This document shows, piece by piece, positions 34,679 through 43,061 of a stretch of DNA of 64,000 nt. The notes beneath the pieces are model-generated. The model saw only the letters and a list, made by a program, of their open reading frames with translations. It was not told the origin of the DNA and searched no databases. The position numbers and the translations under genes are program-made. Source of the stretch: Microtetraspora sp. NBRC 13810 (GTDB taxonomy: Bacteria; Actinomycetota; Actinomycetes; Streptosporangiales; Streptosporangiaceae); NCBI RefSeq assembly GCF_030268685.1, contig NZ_BSRQ01000008.1, positions 109,028 to 173,027 of the forward strand, written 5' to 3'. The first letter of the stretch is position 1; every line of letters begins with the position of its first letter.

Positions 34679-36133
34679 TCAGGCGGTCAGCAGTTCGGCG
34701 GCGGCCTGGGCGTTCGCGCGGGCGGCGCCGTACGTGGCGATGTACGCGGCGGACGGCGGGCGCCAGATGGGCAGGCCCATCTCCACCACGGTGGCGTCCG
34801 GACGCTCGGCCAGCAGCGCGGACACGAACGTACGGCCGGCCTCGTGGCGGTGGGCGTCCTTGACCACGATGACCAGGGACCTGCCCGTGGCACGGGCCAG
34901 CAGGGACTCGGCGAGGCCGCCGTCAGGCTTGACCCGCAGAATCTCGGCGGTGGGCAGCCAGGGGGCGAACCCCCAGGGCACCTCGCCCACCGCGATCGTC
35001 GGCGGCGTCTCCACCTCCAGCACCAGCGGGTTCACCAGCGGCGCCCTGCCGCCGCGCAGGCTGATCGCGCGACGCGCGGCGGTCAGGCCCACCTCGGCGG
35101 AGACGGCGGTGCCGTCGTGCGGTCCGGCGAGCCACTCGTGCAGCCGGGCGGTGCGTTCGGCCGCCTGCTCCAGGCGGGCCAGCGGCAGCCGCCCGGCCCG
35201 CACCGCCTCGACGACCCCGTCGATGATCCCCCTGATGTCGTCGTGGGTCGGCAACGGGCCGAGGCAGAGCAGGTCGGAACCGGCGGCGAGGGACAGCACG
35301 GCGCCCTCGACCAGGCCGACGCTCTTGGTGATCGCGTGCATGTCCAGCGCGTCGGTGATCACCACGCCGTCGAAACCGAGCTCGCCCCGCAACAGCTCGG
35401 TCAGGGCGGCCGGGGAGAGGGTGGCCGGGGCGGTGCCGGTGAGCGCGGGCACCCGGACGTGCGCGGTCATGATCGACTTGGTGCCCGCCTCGATGGCGGC
35501 CCGGAAGGGCGCCAGCTCGCGGTCGTGCAGCAGGCCGAGGTCGACGTCCACCAGCGGGATCTCCAGGTGGGAGTCCTGCCGGGTGGCGCCGTGGCCGGGG
35601 AAGTGCTTGACGCACGCGGCCACGCCGGTCGACTGGAGCCCCTCCACGGCCGCGACGGTGTGCCTGGCGACCAGCGCGGCGTCGTCGCCGAACGCGCGGG
35701 TGCCGATCACCGGGTTGTCGTCGGCGGTGTTCACGTCGGCGTCCGGCGCCATGTCCAGGTTGACGCCGCAGCGCCGCAGCTCGCCGCCGATCGAGTGGTA
35801 GACCGCGCGGGTGAGCAGCACGTCGTCCACCACGCCGAGCGCGGCGTTGCCCGGGTAGGGGCTGCCGGCGTGGTAGGCGATGCGGGTGACGTCGCCGCCC
35901 TCCTCGTCCAGCGAGACGATCAGGTCGCCCGCCGTGCCGAGCTTGCCGGTGAGCGCGGCGAGCTGGCCGGCGTCGGCCACGTTGAAACCGAAGAGGGTGA
36001 CGCCGCCGAGGCCGTCCTCCACCTCGCGCAGGATCCAGTCCGGGGCGGTGGTACCGCGGAAGGCGGCCAGCAGGGTGCCCGCCGCGAGACGGCGCAGTCC
36101 CCGATCGCCGGAGACCGGGGGAAGATCGAGCAT
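34679..36133 (-). CDS. Glycoside hydrolase family 3, beta-N-acetylhexosaminidase (NagZ-like)
   Basis: 484 residues, no signal peptide, so cytoplasmic. The NagZ-type loop KHFPGHGATRQDSH (Lys176 to His189, with the Asp-His acid/base dyad) and the nucleophile Asp261 in VITDALDM are present. A C-terminal sandwich domain brings it to the length of two-domain bacterial enzymes. It would release N-acetylglucosamine or related sugars from imported oligosaccharides or cell-wall fragments. It is last in the operon and starts at ATG 36133 after GAGGAG, 70 bp behind the second permease. Confidence 0.9.
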   Translation of the reverse strand: MLDLPPVSGDRGLRRLAAGTLLAAFRGTTAPDWILREVEDGLGGVTLFGFNVADAGQLAALTGKLGTAGDLIVSLDEEGGDVTRIAYHAGSPYPGNAALGVVDDVLLTRAVYHSIGGELRRCGVNLDMAPDADVNTADDNPVIGTRAFGDDAALVARHTVAAVEGLQSTGVAACVKHFPGHGATRQDSHLEIPLVDVDLGLLHDRELAPFRAAIEAGTKSIMTAHVRVPALTGTAPATLSPAALTELLRGELGFDGVVITDALDMHAITKSVGLVEGAVLSLAAGSDLLCLGPLPTHDDIRGIIDGVVEAVRAGRLPLARLEQAAERTARLHEWLAGPHDGTAVSAEVGLTAARRAISLRGGRAPLVNPLVLEVETPPTIAVGEVPWGFAPWLPTAEILRVKPDGGLAESLLARATGRSLVIVVKDAHRHEAGRTFVSALLAERPDATVVEMGLPIWRPPSAAYIATYGAARANAQAAAELLTA

Positions 36134-36203
36134 GGCTCCTCACCTTTGCTGTGAGTCGTGGATGGCACGGCTCCGCCCGGGTGGGCGGGAGCCGTACCGC
36201 AGG

Positions 36204-37055
36204 TCAGCCCTTGACGGCGCCGGCGACCAGGCCGGAGACCATGCGCCGCTGGACCAGGAGGAAGAACACCATCACCGGGATCGTCATCAGCGTGGACGCG
36301 GCCATGATGGCGCCCCAGTCGGTCGATCTCTGGCCGATGAAGAACGTCAGGGCCCGTGGCATCGTGAAGTTGCCCGAGTCGTTGATCAGCGTCAGCGCGA
36401 AGACGAACTCGTTCCACGCCGTGATGAAGGCGAAGATGCTGGTCGCCACCAGGCCGGGCGCGACGAGCGGGAAGAGCACCTTCCAGAAGGTGGCGGTCCG
36501 GCCCGCGCCGTCGATCCACGCCGCCTCCTCCAGTTCCTTCGGCACCGCGGCGACGAAGGTGCGCAGCATCCAGACCGAGAACGGCAGCGTGAGCGCGATG
36601 TTGATCACCACGAGGCCGAGCAGCTGGTCGTACAGGCCGAGCCGCCTGACCATGAGGAACAGCGGGATCAGCAGCGCCTCGGACGGGATCATCTGCACGA
36701 TGAGCAGCAGAATCAGGAAGGAGGTGCGGAACCGGAACCGGAAGCGGGCCACCGCGGTCGCGGCGAGCAGTGCGATGACCGCGCCCACCAGCACGGCGCC
36801 CAGTGAGACGATCATGCTGTTGAGCAGGTACCGCCAGATGGAGTGCCCGGCCACGCCCCTGGTGAACACCCGTTCCACGTGCTCGAACGTGGGGTCGAGC
36901 GGGAACGGGATGAAGTCCGTGGTGAAGATCTCGTTGTTCGGCTTGAACGCGGTCGCGACCATCCAGTAGACGGGGAACACCGCGAACAGGAAGACCGCGA
37001 CCCCGGCGGTGTTGAGGGCGACCCGGCCCAGGCGCTTACGGGCGGTCGGGCTCAT
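36204..37055 (-). CDS. Sugar ABC transporter permease (MalG/CUT1 type)
   Basis: 283 residues with six hydrophobic segments and the EAA loop KELEEAAWIDGAGRTATFW. Its ATG overlaps the stop of the preceding permease (ATGA). Partner of that permease and of the lipoprotein at 38.1-39.4 kb; the ATPase must be encoded elsewhere. Confidence 0.92.
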   Translation of the reverse strand: MSPTARKRLGRVALNTAGVAVFLFAVFPVYWMVATAFKPNNEIFTTDFIPFPLDPTFEHVERVFTRGVAGHSIWRYLLNSMIVSLGAVLVGAVIALLAATAVARFRFRFRTSFLILLLIVQMIPSEALLIPLFLMVRRLGLYDQLLGLVVINIALTLPFSVWMLRTFVAAVPKELEEAAWIDGAGRTATFWKVLFPLVAPGLVATSIFAFITAWNEFVFALTLINDSGNFTMPRALTFFIGQRSTDWGAIMAASTLMTIPVMVFFLLVQRRMVSGLVAGAVKG

Positions 37056-38068
37056 CGCACGTCCTCCGACTTCACGATCTGCCGTACGTAGACGGAGGTG
37101 ATCAGGAGCAGGATCACGGTGAGCACGATCGCGATCGCCGCCCCGAGTCCCATGTCCGCCGGCGGGTTGAACGCCTCGACGTAACTCCAGACCGAGAGGT
37201 TGAACGCGTCACGCGGCATGTTGGTGCCTCCGGCGAGCAGGAAGAGCTGGGTGAAGACCTTGAAGTCCCAGATCATCGAGAGCACCACGAGCACCGCGAA
37301 GACCGGCCGCAGCAGCGGGAAAGTGATCTTCCAGAAGGTGCGGACGGCGCCGGCGCCGTCCACCCTGGCCGCCTCGTAGAGCTCGGAGGGGATGCTCTTC
37401 AGCCCGGCGAGCACCGAGACGGCGATGAACGGGAAGGACGCCCAGACGACGGCGACGACCAGCACGAAGTAGATCGAGAGCGTGTCGTTCAGCCAGGGCT
37501 GCCCGGTCCAGTCGGCGCGGCCGAAGACCGCCTGGGAGAGCCAGTCGGGCAGCAGGTTGAGCGCCCAGTTGACGATGCCGGCGTCGGCGTCGAACTGCCA
37601 CTTCCAGATGATGGCCTGCGCGGTGGGCGGCACCGCCCAGGCGGCCATGGTGCCCACCACCACGAAGATGGACATCTTCGGGCCGAGCTTGTGCATCAGC
37701 AGTCCGACCAGCGTGCCGAACACCAGCGTCATCGTCACCGCGACCAGCGCGAACAGCACGGTGTTGCGCAGCGAGGTCCAGAACAGCTCCGATTCGAGGA
37801 CCTGGCGGAAGTTGTCCACGCCCACGAATTCGGCGGGCAGCGGGTTCCTGGCCCGGAACTGCCGGAGCCCGACCTCCTGGAAGGACATCTGGAGCATCTG
37901 GACCAGCGGGTAGAGCAGCAGCGCCGCGATCACCAGCAGGCAGGGGACGAGCAGGAGGTACGGGATCGCCCGGGGGGACAGGCGGCGGGTGCGCGCAGCC
38001 CGGTTGCGGGGGCCCCGCGCCGGGGCGGAGGAGTTTCCGCCCCGGGCGATGGTTGGTGTCTGCGCCAT
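37052..38068 (-). CDS. Sugar ABC transporter permease (MalF/CUT1 type)
   Basis: 338 residues. A basic, Pro/Arg-rich cytoplasmic N-terminus, six hydrophobic segments and the EAA loop ELYEAARVDGAGAVRTFW. It begins 2 nt after the binding protein stop, so it is translationally coupled to it. Confidence 0.92.
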   Translation of the reverse strand: MAQTPTIARGGNSSAPARGPRNRAARTRRLSPRAIPYLLLVPCLLVIAALLLYPLVQMLQMSFQEVGLRQFRARNPLPAEFVGVDNFRQVLESELFWTSLRNTVLFALVAVTMTLVFGTLVGLLMHKLGPKMSIFVVVGTMAAWAVPPTAQAIIWKWQFDADAGIVNWALNLLPDWLSQAVFGRADWTGQPWLNDTLSIYFVLVVAVVWASFPFIAVSVLAGLKSIPSELYEAARVDGAGAVRTFWKITFPLLRPVFAVLVVLSMIWDFKVFTQLFLLAGGTNMPRDAFNLSVWSYVEAFNPPADMGLGAAIAIVLTVILLLITSVYVRQIVKSEDVR

Positions 38069-38070
38069 GA

Positions 38071-39405
38071 CTACTGCTGGTTCAGGATGTCTTCGAGTTC
38101 CTTGTTGGCGTCCGCCAGCGCGGTGTCGATGTCCTTGTCCCCGCCGATGACCGCGCGGGCCGCGTTCTGCAGGACGGCCTTGGTGTCGTTGGCCTCGGCC
38201 CAGTTGGAGTCGGCCGGGAAGCCCTTGGCGACCGCGAACGTGTCGGCGAACGCCTTCTGCGCCGGGTCGTTGGCGTACTCGGCGAGGGCTTCCGGGTAGA
38301 GCGGGAGCAGGCCGTTCTCCTTGGCGTACCGGCCGCCGAACTCCTTGCCCGCGGCGAGCTTCACGTACTCGGCGGCCAGTTCGGGGGCGTCGGTGTCCTT
38401 CCAGACGGCGATGTCGTTACCGCCCTGGAAGGCCGGGGCCGGGCCGCTGCCGTCCTTGGCCGGGAGGGAGAAGAAGCCCATCTTGGCCGCGTCGACCTTG
38501 CCCTTGCTCTGCTCTTCGATCGTCGCGATGTCCCAGCCGCCGGTGACGTACATGCCGACCTTCTCGGCGGCGAACCGCTGGGAGATGTCCACGGAGTTCA
38601 GCGTGAGCCGGGACTTGCCGGACACGCCGTCCTTGGCGACCAGGTCGGTGTAGAACTGGAAGCCCTCCTTGAAGCCCGGCTGGGTGAGCTTGCCGACCCA
38701 CTTGCCGCCCTCGAAGGCGGCGAAGTCGCCGCCGGCCGACCAGACGAACGGCGAGAGCGACATGTTGGCGTCGGAGCCGCCGTTGAAGGCGAAGCCGTCG
38801 ACGTCGGAGCCCTTCTCGTCCACGATCTTCTTGGCCGCCGCGCGCAGCTCATCCCAGTTCTTGGGCTCGGAGATGCCGAGCTCCTCGAACCAGTCCTTGC
38901 GGTAGAGCACGGCGCGGGTGCCGCCGCCCCACGGCACGGCGTAGATCTTGCCGTCGATCGTCTCGTAGCTCCACAGGTTCTGCGGGATCTGCTGGAAGTC
39001 GGGAGTGGACTTGACGACGTCGGTGATGTCGGTGAGCGCGTCCTGGGCCACCCACGCGGCGACCTGGTCGTTGCCGAACTCCGTGACGTCCGGACCCTCA
39101 CCGCTGGCGAGGGCGGTGGTCCACTTGTTCTGGGCGTCCGGCCAGGGGATCCACTGCAGGTCCACCGTCGCTCCGGTGGTCTGGGTGAACTTGGTGTTCA
39201 GGTCGGTCATGTATTTTTCGAACACCTCGTTGGGCGCGCCCAGTCGCCACACGGTCAGCTTCTGACCGGCGAACTTGGGGCCGGTGCCGGAGGCGGTCGC
39301 GCCCGCCTGGGGCTCCGTGGCGGATTCACCGCTGCCACAGGCGGCAAGACCCAGGGCGAGGGCGGCCGTGGTGGCCGTGGTAATGGCGATCTTGGAGATC
39401 TTCAC
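38071..39405 (-). CDS. Sugar ABC transporter substrate-binding lipoprotein
   Basis: 444 residues. Lipoprotein signal ending in ALGLAACGSG, followed by a family 1 solute-binding domain (KLTVWRLGAPNEVFEKYM, VPWGGGTRAVLYRKDWFEELG). First gene of a four-gene operon (binding protein, two permeases, family 3 glycosidase). The cargo is probably an N-acetylhexosamine-containing oligosaccharide, judged from the glycosidase. GTG 39405 follows GGAAGGGAG. The gap to the ROK gene holds the shared ROK element at 39563-39588. Confidence 0.92.
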   Translation of the reverse strand: MKISKIAITTATTAALALGLAACGSGESATEPQAGATASGTGPKFAGQKLTVWRLGAPNEVFEKYMTDLNTKFTQTTGATVDLQWIPWPDAQNKWTTALASGEGPDVTEFGNDQVAAWVAQDALTDITDVVKSTPDFQQIPQNLWSYETIDGKIYAVPWGGGTRAVLYRKDWFEELGISEPKNWDELRAAAKKIVDEKGSDVDGFAFNGGSDANMSLSPFVWSAGGDFAAFEGGKWVGKLTQPGFKEGFQFYTDLVAKDGVSGKSRLTLNSVDISQRFAAEKVGMYVTGGWDIATIEEQSKGKVDAAKMGFFSLPAKDGSGPAPAFQGGNDIAVWKDTDAPELAAEYVKLAAGKEFGGRYAKENGLLPLYPEALAEYANDPAQKAFADTFAVAKGFPADSNWAEANDTKAVLQNAARAVIGGDKDIDTALADANKELEDILNQQ

Positions 39406-39562
39406 TGTGGGTTGTTCTCCCTTCCCGGCTTCGCGTCGGGGGTCGCGCTCATCGGGGGCGCACGCCCGGCGGAGGCGGCGCGCGCCTTGTTGAAGGCACC
39501 CTCCGCTGGCGGTCGGCGCCGTGACATCCCGAGGCCGGATGCTTGCCTGCGGGCTGACTGCC

Positions 39563-39588
39563 GCTAAACTAACAAGAAACTTTCTTAA
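39563..39588. promoter_or_regulatory. ROK-type operator/promoter element 2
   Basis: GCTAAACT (39563-39570) followed by AAGAAACTTTCTT (39574-39586), a palindrome with arms AAGAAA and TTTCTT around one base. It lies between the divergent binding protein and ROK copy 2 genes and matches the element before ROK copy 1. Confidence 0.7.
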
Positions 39589-39632
39589 AAAAAACGCCCG
39601 TTAGCGGATCGTGACGAGAGGGGAGCCGATCC

Positions 39633-40817
39633 TTGCCCCAACGCCCTGGCACACCGAGGCTGCTGCGTCAGCTCAACGACAGAGCCGCCCTGGAACTGCT
39701 GCTCGCGGCCGGGCCGCTCACCCGCTCTGAGCTGGGCGAACGTACGGGCCTTTCCAAGGTGACGGCCGGTCAGCTGCTCTCCCGGCTGGAGGCGCACGGC
39801 CTGGTGGCGGTGGTCGGCGAGCAGGTCGGCGGGCGCGGCCCCAACGCCGCACTGTACGGGCTGGTGCCCTCCAGCGCGTACGTCGCGGGGCTGGAGGTCC
39901 TGCCGGACAGCGTCACGGCCGGCGTGGCCGACATCACGGGGGAGGTCATCGCCGAGATCACCGTCGATCCGAACGGTCACGGCGACCCGGTGAAGGTGGT
40001 GCACAGCGCGGTCCGGCAGGTGTGCGAGACGGCGCGGGTGGAGATGACCCGGCTGCGCGCCTGCGTGATCGGCACCCGGGGCGTGGTCGATCCGCGCACC
40101 GGAGACGTGCGATTCTCCTTCGACCTGCCGGCCTGGCACGAGGGCGTGCTCGCCGCGCTGAGCGAGACCCTCCAGCGGCCGGTGACCATCGAGAACGACG
40201 TGAACCTCGCCCTGATGGCCGAGCGGGCGTACGGCGCGGCGCGCGGGGTGCCGGACTTCGTGCTGATGTGGGCCGGGATCGGGCAGGGGCTCGGCGTCAT
40301 GCTGGGGGACCGGCTGCACCGGGGCAGCACCGGCGGCGCCGGCGAGATCGGCTGGTTGCCCGTGCCCGGCGAGCCGCTCCCGGTGAACGTCACCGAACCC
40401 CAGTCGGGCTCGTTCCAGCGGCTGGTAGGGGCTCAAGCCCTTGCCGACCTCGCCGCCGCCCACGATCTTCCCACCGCTCCCATAACTACCCATATCGCCA
40501 CAGCAGTCTCTATTCTCCCTCCTCCTGCCCCTTATGGGGCGTTTCTTGATGAATTAGCGGGACGGCTGGCGATCGGCGTGGCGGCGGTGGCGGTGGTGCT
40601 CGACCCCGGGCTGATCGTCCTGTCCGGCGCCGTCGGCAAGGCCGGCGGGGCCGAGCTGGCCGCCAGGGTCGAGGAGGCCGTGGCCCGGATCTGCCCCAGC
40701 CGCCCCCGGGTCGCCGTCACCGAGGTCGAGGGCAACCCCGTCCTGCGCGGCGCGCTGCTCGCCGCCCTGGAGCGCGCCCGTGAAGAGGTGTTCAGCGGCA
40801 CGCTGGAGGGCTGGTAG
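39633..40817 (+). CDS. ROK family transcriptional regulator, copy 2
   Basis: 394 residues, clearly paralogous to the protein at 33472-34650 over its whole length (SELGERTGLSKVTAGQLLSRLE, FDLPAWHEGV, TIENDVNLALMAER). It also lacks the ROK zinc motif. Start TTG 39633 after GAGGGGAG. Between about 40470 and 40560 the codon use changes sharply to A/T-ending codons (ATA, ACT, CAT, TCT, ATT, TTT, GAT) and includes a TTA leucine codon at 40554-40556. There it no longer aligns with copy 1, suggesting local replacement or conversion. Divergent from the sugar operon, so the likely repressor of it. Confidence 0.9.
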   Translation: MPQRPGTPRLLRQLNDRAALELLLAAGPLTRSELGERTGLSKVTAGQLLSRLEAHGLVAVVGEQVGGRGPNAALYGLVPSSAYVAGLEVLPDSVTAGVADITGEVIAEITVDPNGHGDPVKVVHSAVRQVCETARVEMTRLRACVIGTRGVVDPRTGDVRFSFDLPAWHEGVLAALSETLQRPVTIENDVNLALMAERAYGAARGVPDFVLMWAGIGQGLGVMLGDRLHRGSTGGAGEIGWLPVPGEPLPVNVTEPQSGSFQRLVGAQALADLAAAHDLPTAPITTHIATAVSILPPPAPYGAFLDELAGRLAIGVAAVAVVLDPGLIVLSGAVGKAGGAELAARVEEAVARICPSRPRVAVTEVEGNPVLRGALLAALERAREEVFSGTLEGW

Positions 40818-40845
40818 AAACCGCGCTGTGTGAGAATGGCGGACC

Positions 40846-41511
40846 ATGCGCGACATCGTCCTGATCTCCGATCCCCGTGTGACCGCGATACCCGTCGAGG
40901 AGATGGGGGAGCCACTGCTCGACGTGCGCGGGCGGCTGCTGGTCGATGACCGTCTCGCCGACGAGCAGGGCGCCTACGCGCATCTGCGTGAAGGACTCGT
41001 CAGCCGGCTGCTGGACGCCGACCGCCGGTTGCCCGAGGGGTACCGGTTGATGGTGGTCGAGGGGTATCGGCCGTCTTCGTTGCAGCTGAAGTACTTCAAC
41101 GACTACAAAGACGGCTTGGCTGCGACATTTCCTGAAATGTCGCCCGAGGAGTTGCACAGGGCGGCCAGCCGGTACGTCTCCCCGATCGAGGTCGCGCCGC
41201 ACACCGCCGGCGCCGCGGTGGACCTGACGCTGTGCGTCCTCGACGGCGCCGAGCCGCGTGAGCTGGACATGGGCACCGCGGTCAACGCCAATCCGGAGGA
41301 GAGCGACGGCGCCTGCTACACCGGCGCCCCGAACATCTCCGCCGAGGCCCGGTCGAACCGCAAGATCCTCGGCGACGCCCTGGCGGCGGCCGGGCTCGTC
41401 AACTATCCCACCGAGTGGTGGCACTGGTCCTACGGCGACCGCTACTGGGCGATGACCACCGGTGTCGGCGCCGCGCTGTACGGCCCATTCGCACAGCCGT
41501 ACATATCGTGA
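40846..41511 (+). CDS. D-alanyl-D-alanine dipeptidase (VanX/M15D family)
   Basis: 221 residues. VanX hallmarks: EGYRP (72-76), the zinc ligands His119 and Asp126 in PHTAGAAVDLTLC, and catalytic Glu190 with zinc ligand His193 in TEWWHW. Cleaves D-Ala-D-Ala, either for cell-wall turnover or glycopeptide resistance. No vanA/vanH partners are nearby, so turnover is the more likely role. No signal peptide is visible. It follows ROK copy 2 by 28 bp and may be co-transcribed. A 22-bp palindrome lies inside it (41122-41143). Confidence 0.92.
   Translation: MRDIVLISDPRVTAIPVEEMGEPLLDVRGRLLVDDRLADEQGAYAHLREGLVSRLLDADRRLPEGYRLMVVEGYRPSSLQLKYFNDYKDGLAATFPEMSPEELHRAASRYVSPIEVAPHTAGAAVDLTLCVLDGAEPRELDMGTAVNANPEESDGACYTGAPNISAEARSNRKILGDALAAAGLVNYPTEWWHWSYGDRYWAMTTGVGAALYGPFAQPYIS
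41122..41143. repeat. Perfect inverted repeat inside the dipeptidase gene
   Basis: Arms GCGACATTTC and GAAATGTCGC (10 bp each) around a CT centre, within coding sequence of unusually low GC for this window. Confidence 0.75.
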
Positions 41512-41581
41512 CAAGGGCTGAGGAAGGGTCGTAAAGGGAACATCTCAGGTGGACCCCGCTTCTGCCGAGAGGTGGCACCTG

Positions 41582-42682
41582 ATGATCGAGGCCCTTCCTC
41601 TGCTCGGAATCGAAGAAGAGTACCTGGTGGTGGACCCGTGCAGCCGGCACGTCGTACCCGCCGCCCACGAGGTGCTGCGCGCCGCCGCCCCGCTCCTCGG
41701 CGACGACGTCGCCAAGGAGATCACCCGCCTCCAGGTCGAGGCGCGCACCCCGCCGTCCGCCGACCTGGCCGAGCTGGCCAACCGGCTGCAACACACCCGC
41801 AGACAGGTGGCGGAAGCGGCGGCCTCCCGCGGCCTCGCGGTCATGGCCTGCGGCATCCCGGTGCTCGGCCCGGTGGTGCCGCCGCCGCTCAGCGACGGCG
41901 ACCGCTACGAGCGGGGGCTACGCGTCTACGGTGCCCTCAACGACGAGATCAGCATCTGCGCGCTGCACGTGCACGTGGACGTCCCCGACCCCGAGCACGC
42001 CGTTTACGTCGGCAACCACTTACGCCCCTGGCTGCCGATCCTCATCGCGCTGACCGCCAACTCGCCGTACTTCCTCGGGCGTGACACGGGCTACTCCTCC
42101 TGGCGGGTGATCAGCTGGAGCCGGTGGCCGGTCGCCGGCGCCCCGCCGTACTTCTCGTCCTTCGCCGACTACGAGAACTCGCTGGCGGCCCTCACCGAGT
42201 CGGGCGCGCTGATGGACCGCGGCACCGTCTTCTGGGACGTACGGCCCTCGCCGCGCCTGCCCACCATCGAGATCCGGGTCGCCGACGTGCCGCCCGACCT
42301 GACCGACAGCATGACCGTCGTCGGACTCGTCCGCGGCCTGGTGGTCACCGCGCTGACCGCCATCGCCCGCGGCGACCTCGGCCCGCCGATCCCCGGCGAG
42401 GTGCTGCGCGCCGCGTACTGGCGCGCGGCCAGGGACGGCCTGCGCGGCGAAGGGCTCGACCTGCACCACGCCACCCTGGTCCCCGCCGAGCTGCTGGTCC
42501 GCCGGCTCCTCGACCACGTCCGCCCCGCCCTCGCCGAGATCGGCGACCTGCCCCTCGTGGCGGAGGGCATCGACCGCCTCCTCACCCGCGGCTCCGGCGC
42601 CGCCCGCCAGCGCCGCGCCTACGCCCGCCGCGCCAGCCTCCCCGACGTCGTAGACGACCTCATCAAAGCCACCACCACCTAA
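41582..42682 (+). CDS. GCS2-family carboxylate-amine ligase (YbdK-like)
   Basis: 366 residues from ATG 41582. The GIEEEYLVVD start is the glutamate-cysteine ligase 2 signature; HVHVDVPD and SPRLPTIEIRVADVPP are further family motifs. Members ligate glutamate to cysteine or other amines weakly; the true substrate is unclear. GAGAGGTGG precedes ATG 41582. GTG 41549, 11 codons earlier with AAGGGAA before it, is the alternative. Confidence 0.85.
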   Translation: MIEALPLLGIEEEYLVVDPCSRHVVPAAHEVLRAAAPLLGDDVAKEITRLQVEARTPPSADLAELANRLQHTRRQVAEAAASRGLAVMACGIPVLGPVVPPPLSDGDRYERGLRVYGALNDEISICALHVHVDVPDPEHAVYVGNHLRPWLPILIALTANSPYFLGRDTGYSSWRVISWSRWPVAGAPPYFSSFADYENSLAALTESGALMDRGTVFWDVRPSPRLPTIEIRVADVPPDLTDSMTVVGLVRGLVVTALTAIARGDLGPPIPGEVLRAAYWRAARDGLRGEGLDLHHATLVPAELLVRRLLDHVRPALAEIGDLPLVAEGIDRLLTRGSGAARQRRAYARRASLPDVVDDLIKATTT

Positions 42683-43061
42683 CCCCCCACCCCCTAACCC
42701 CACACCCTCCGACCCCGTGACCTGACCCCGCACCCTCCGACCCCGTCACCTGACCCCACACCCTCCGACCCCGTGACCTGCCCCCGTCACCTGCTGACCC
42801 TGTGACCTGACCCCCAGCATCGAACTTCCACCACCCTCCTCCCACCCCCCCCTGGCCTCACCCACCCCGCTCCTGGCCTCACACACTCGGATCGTGGAGG
42901 TACGCCCCGGGCGACGAGGTGATCGCCACACCCCCCACCCCACTCCCCGATCCCGCGACCGACCCGACCCTCGACACCGAGTTCAGCCCACGTGGCGCAA
43001 TCACCCACCGGACACCGGGCCCACGTCCAGAACGCGGTGCGGCGCCCCGCCGGGTGTGCCG
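42683..43061. repeat. Intergenic C-rich region with 28-bp tandem repeats
   Basis: 379 bp between the convergent ligase and lhr genes. Three near-identical 28-bp units of the type ACCCCACACCCTCCGACCCC then GTGACCTG occupy 42697-42724, 42725-42752 and 42753-42780, followed by degenerate copies to about 42815. The rest is C-rich on the plus strand without a credible gene, promoter or RNA. It contains no obvious terminator hairpin. Confidence 0.75.

Noticed and set aside
40846..41511. Glycopeptide resistance cluster
   Set aside because: Only a VanX-like dipeptidase is present; no VanH, VanA/B ligase or VanRS pair nearby, so cell-wall turnover is the simpler reading.
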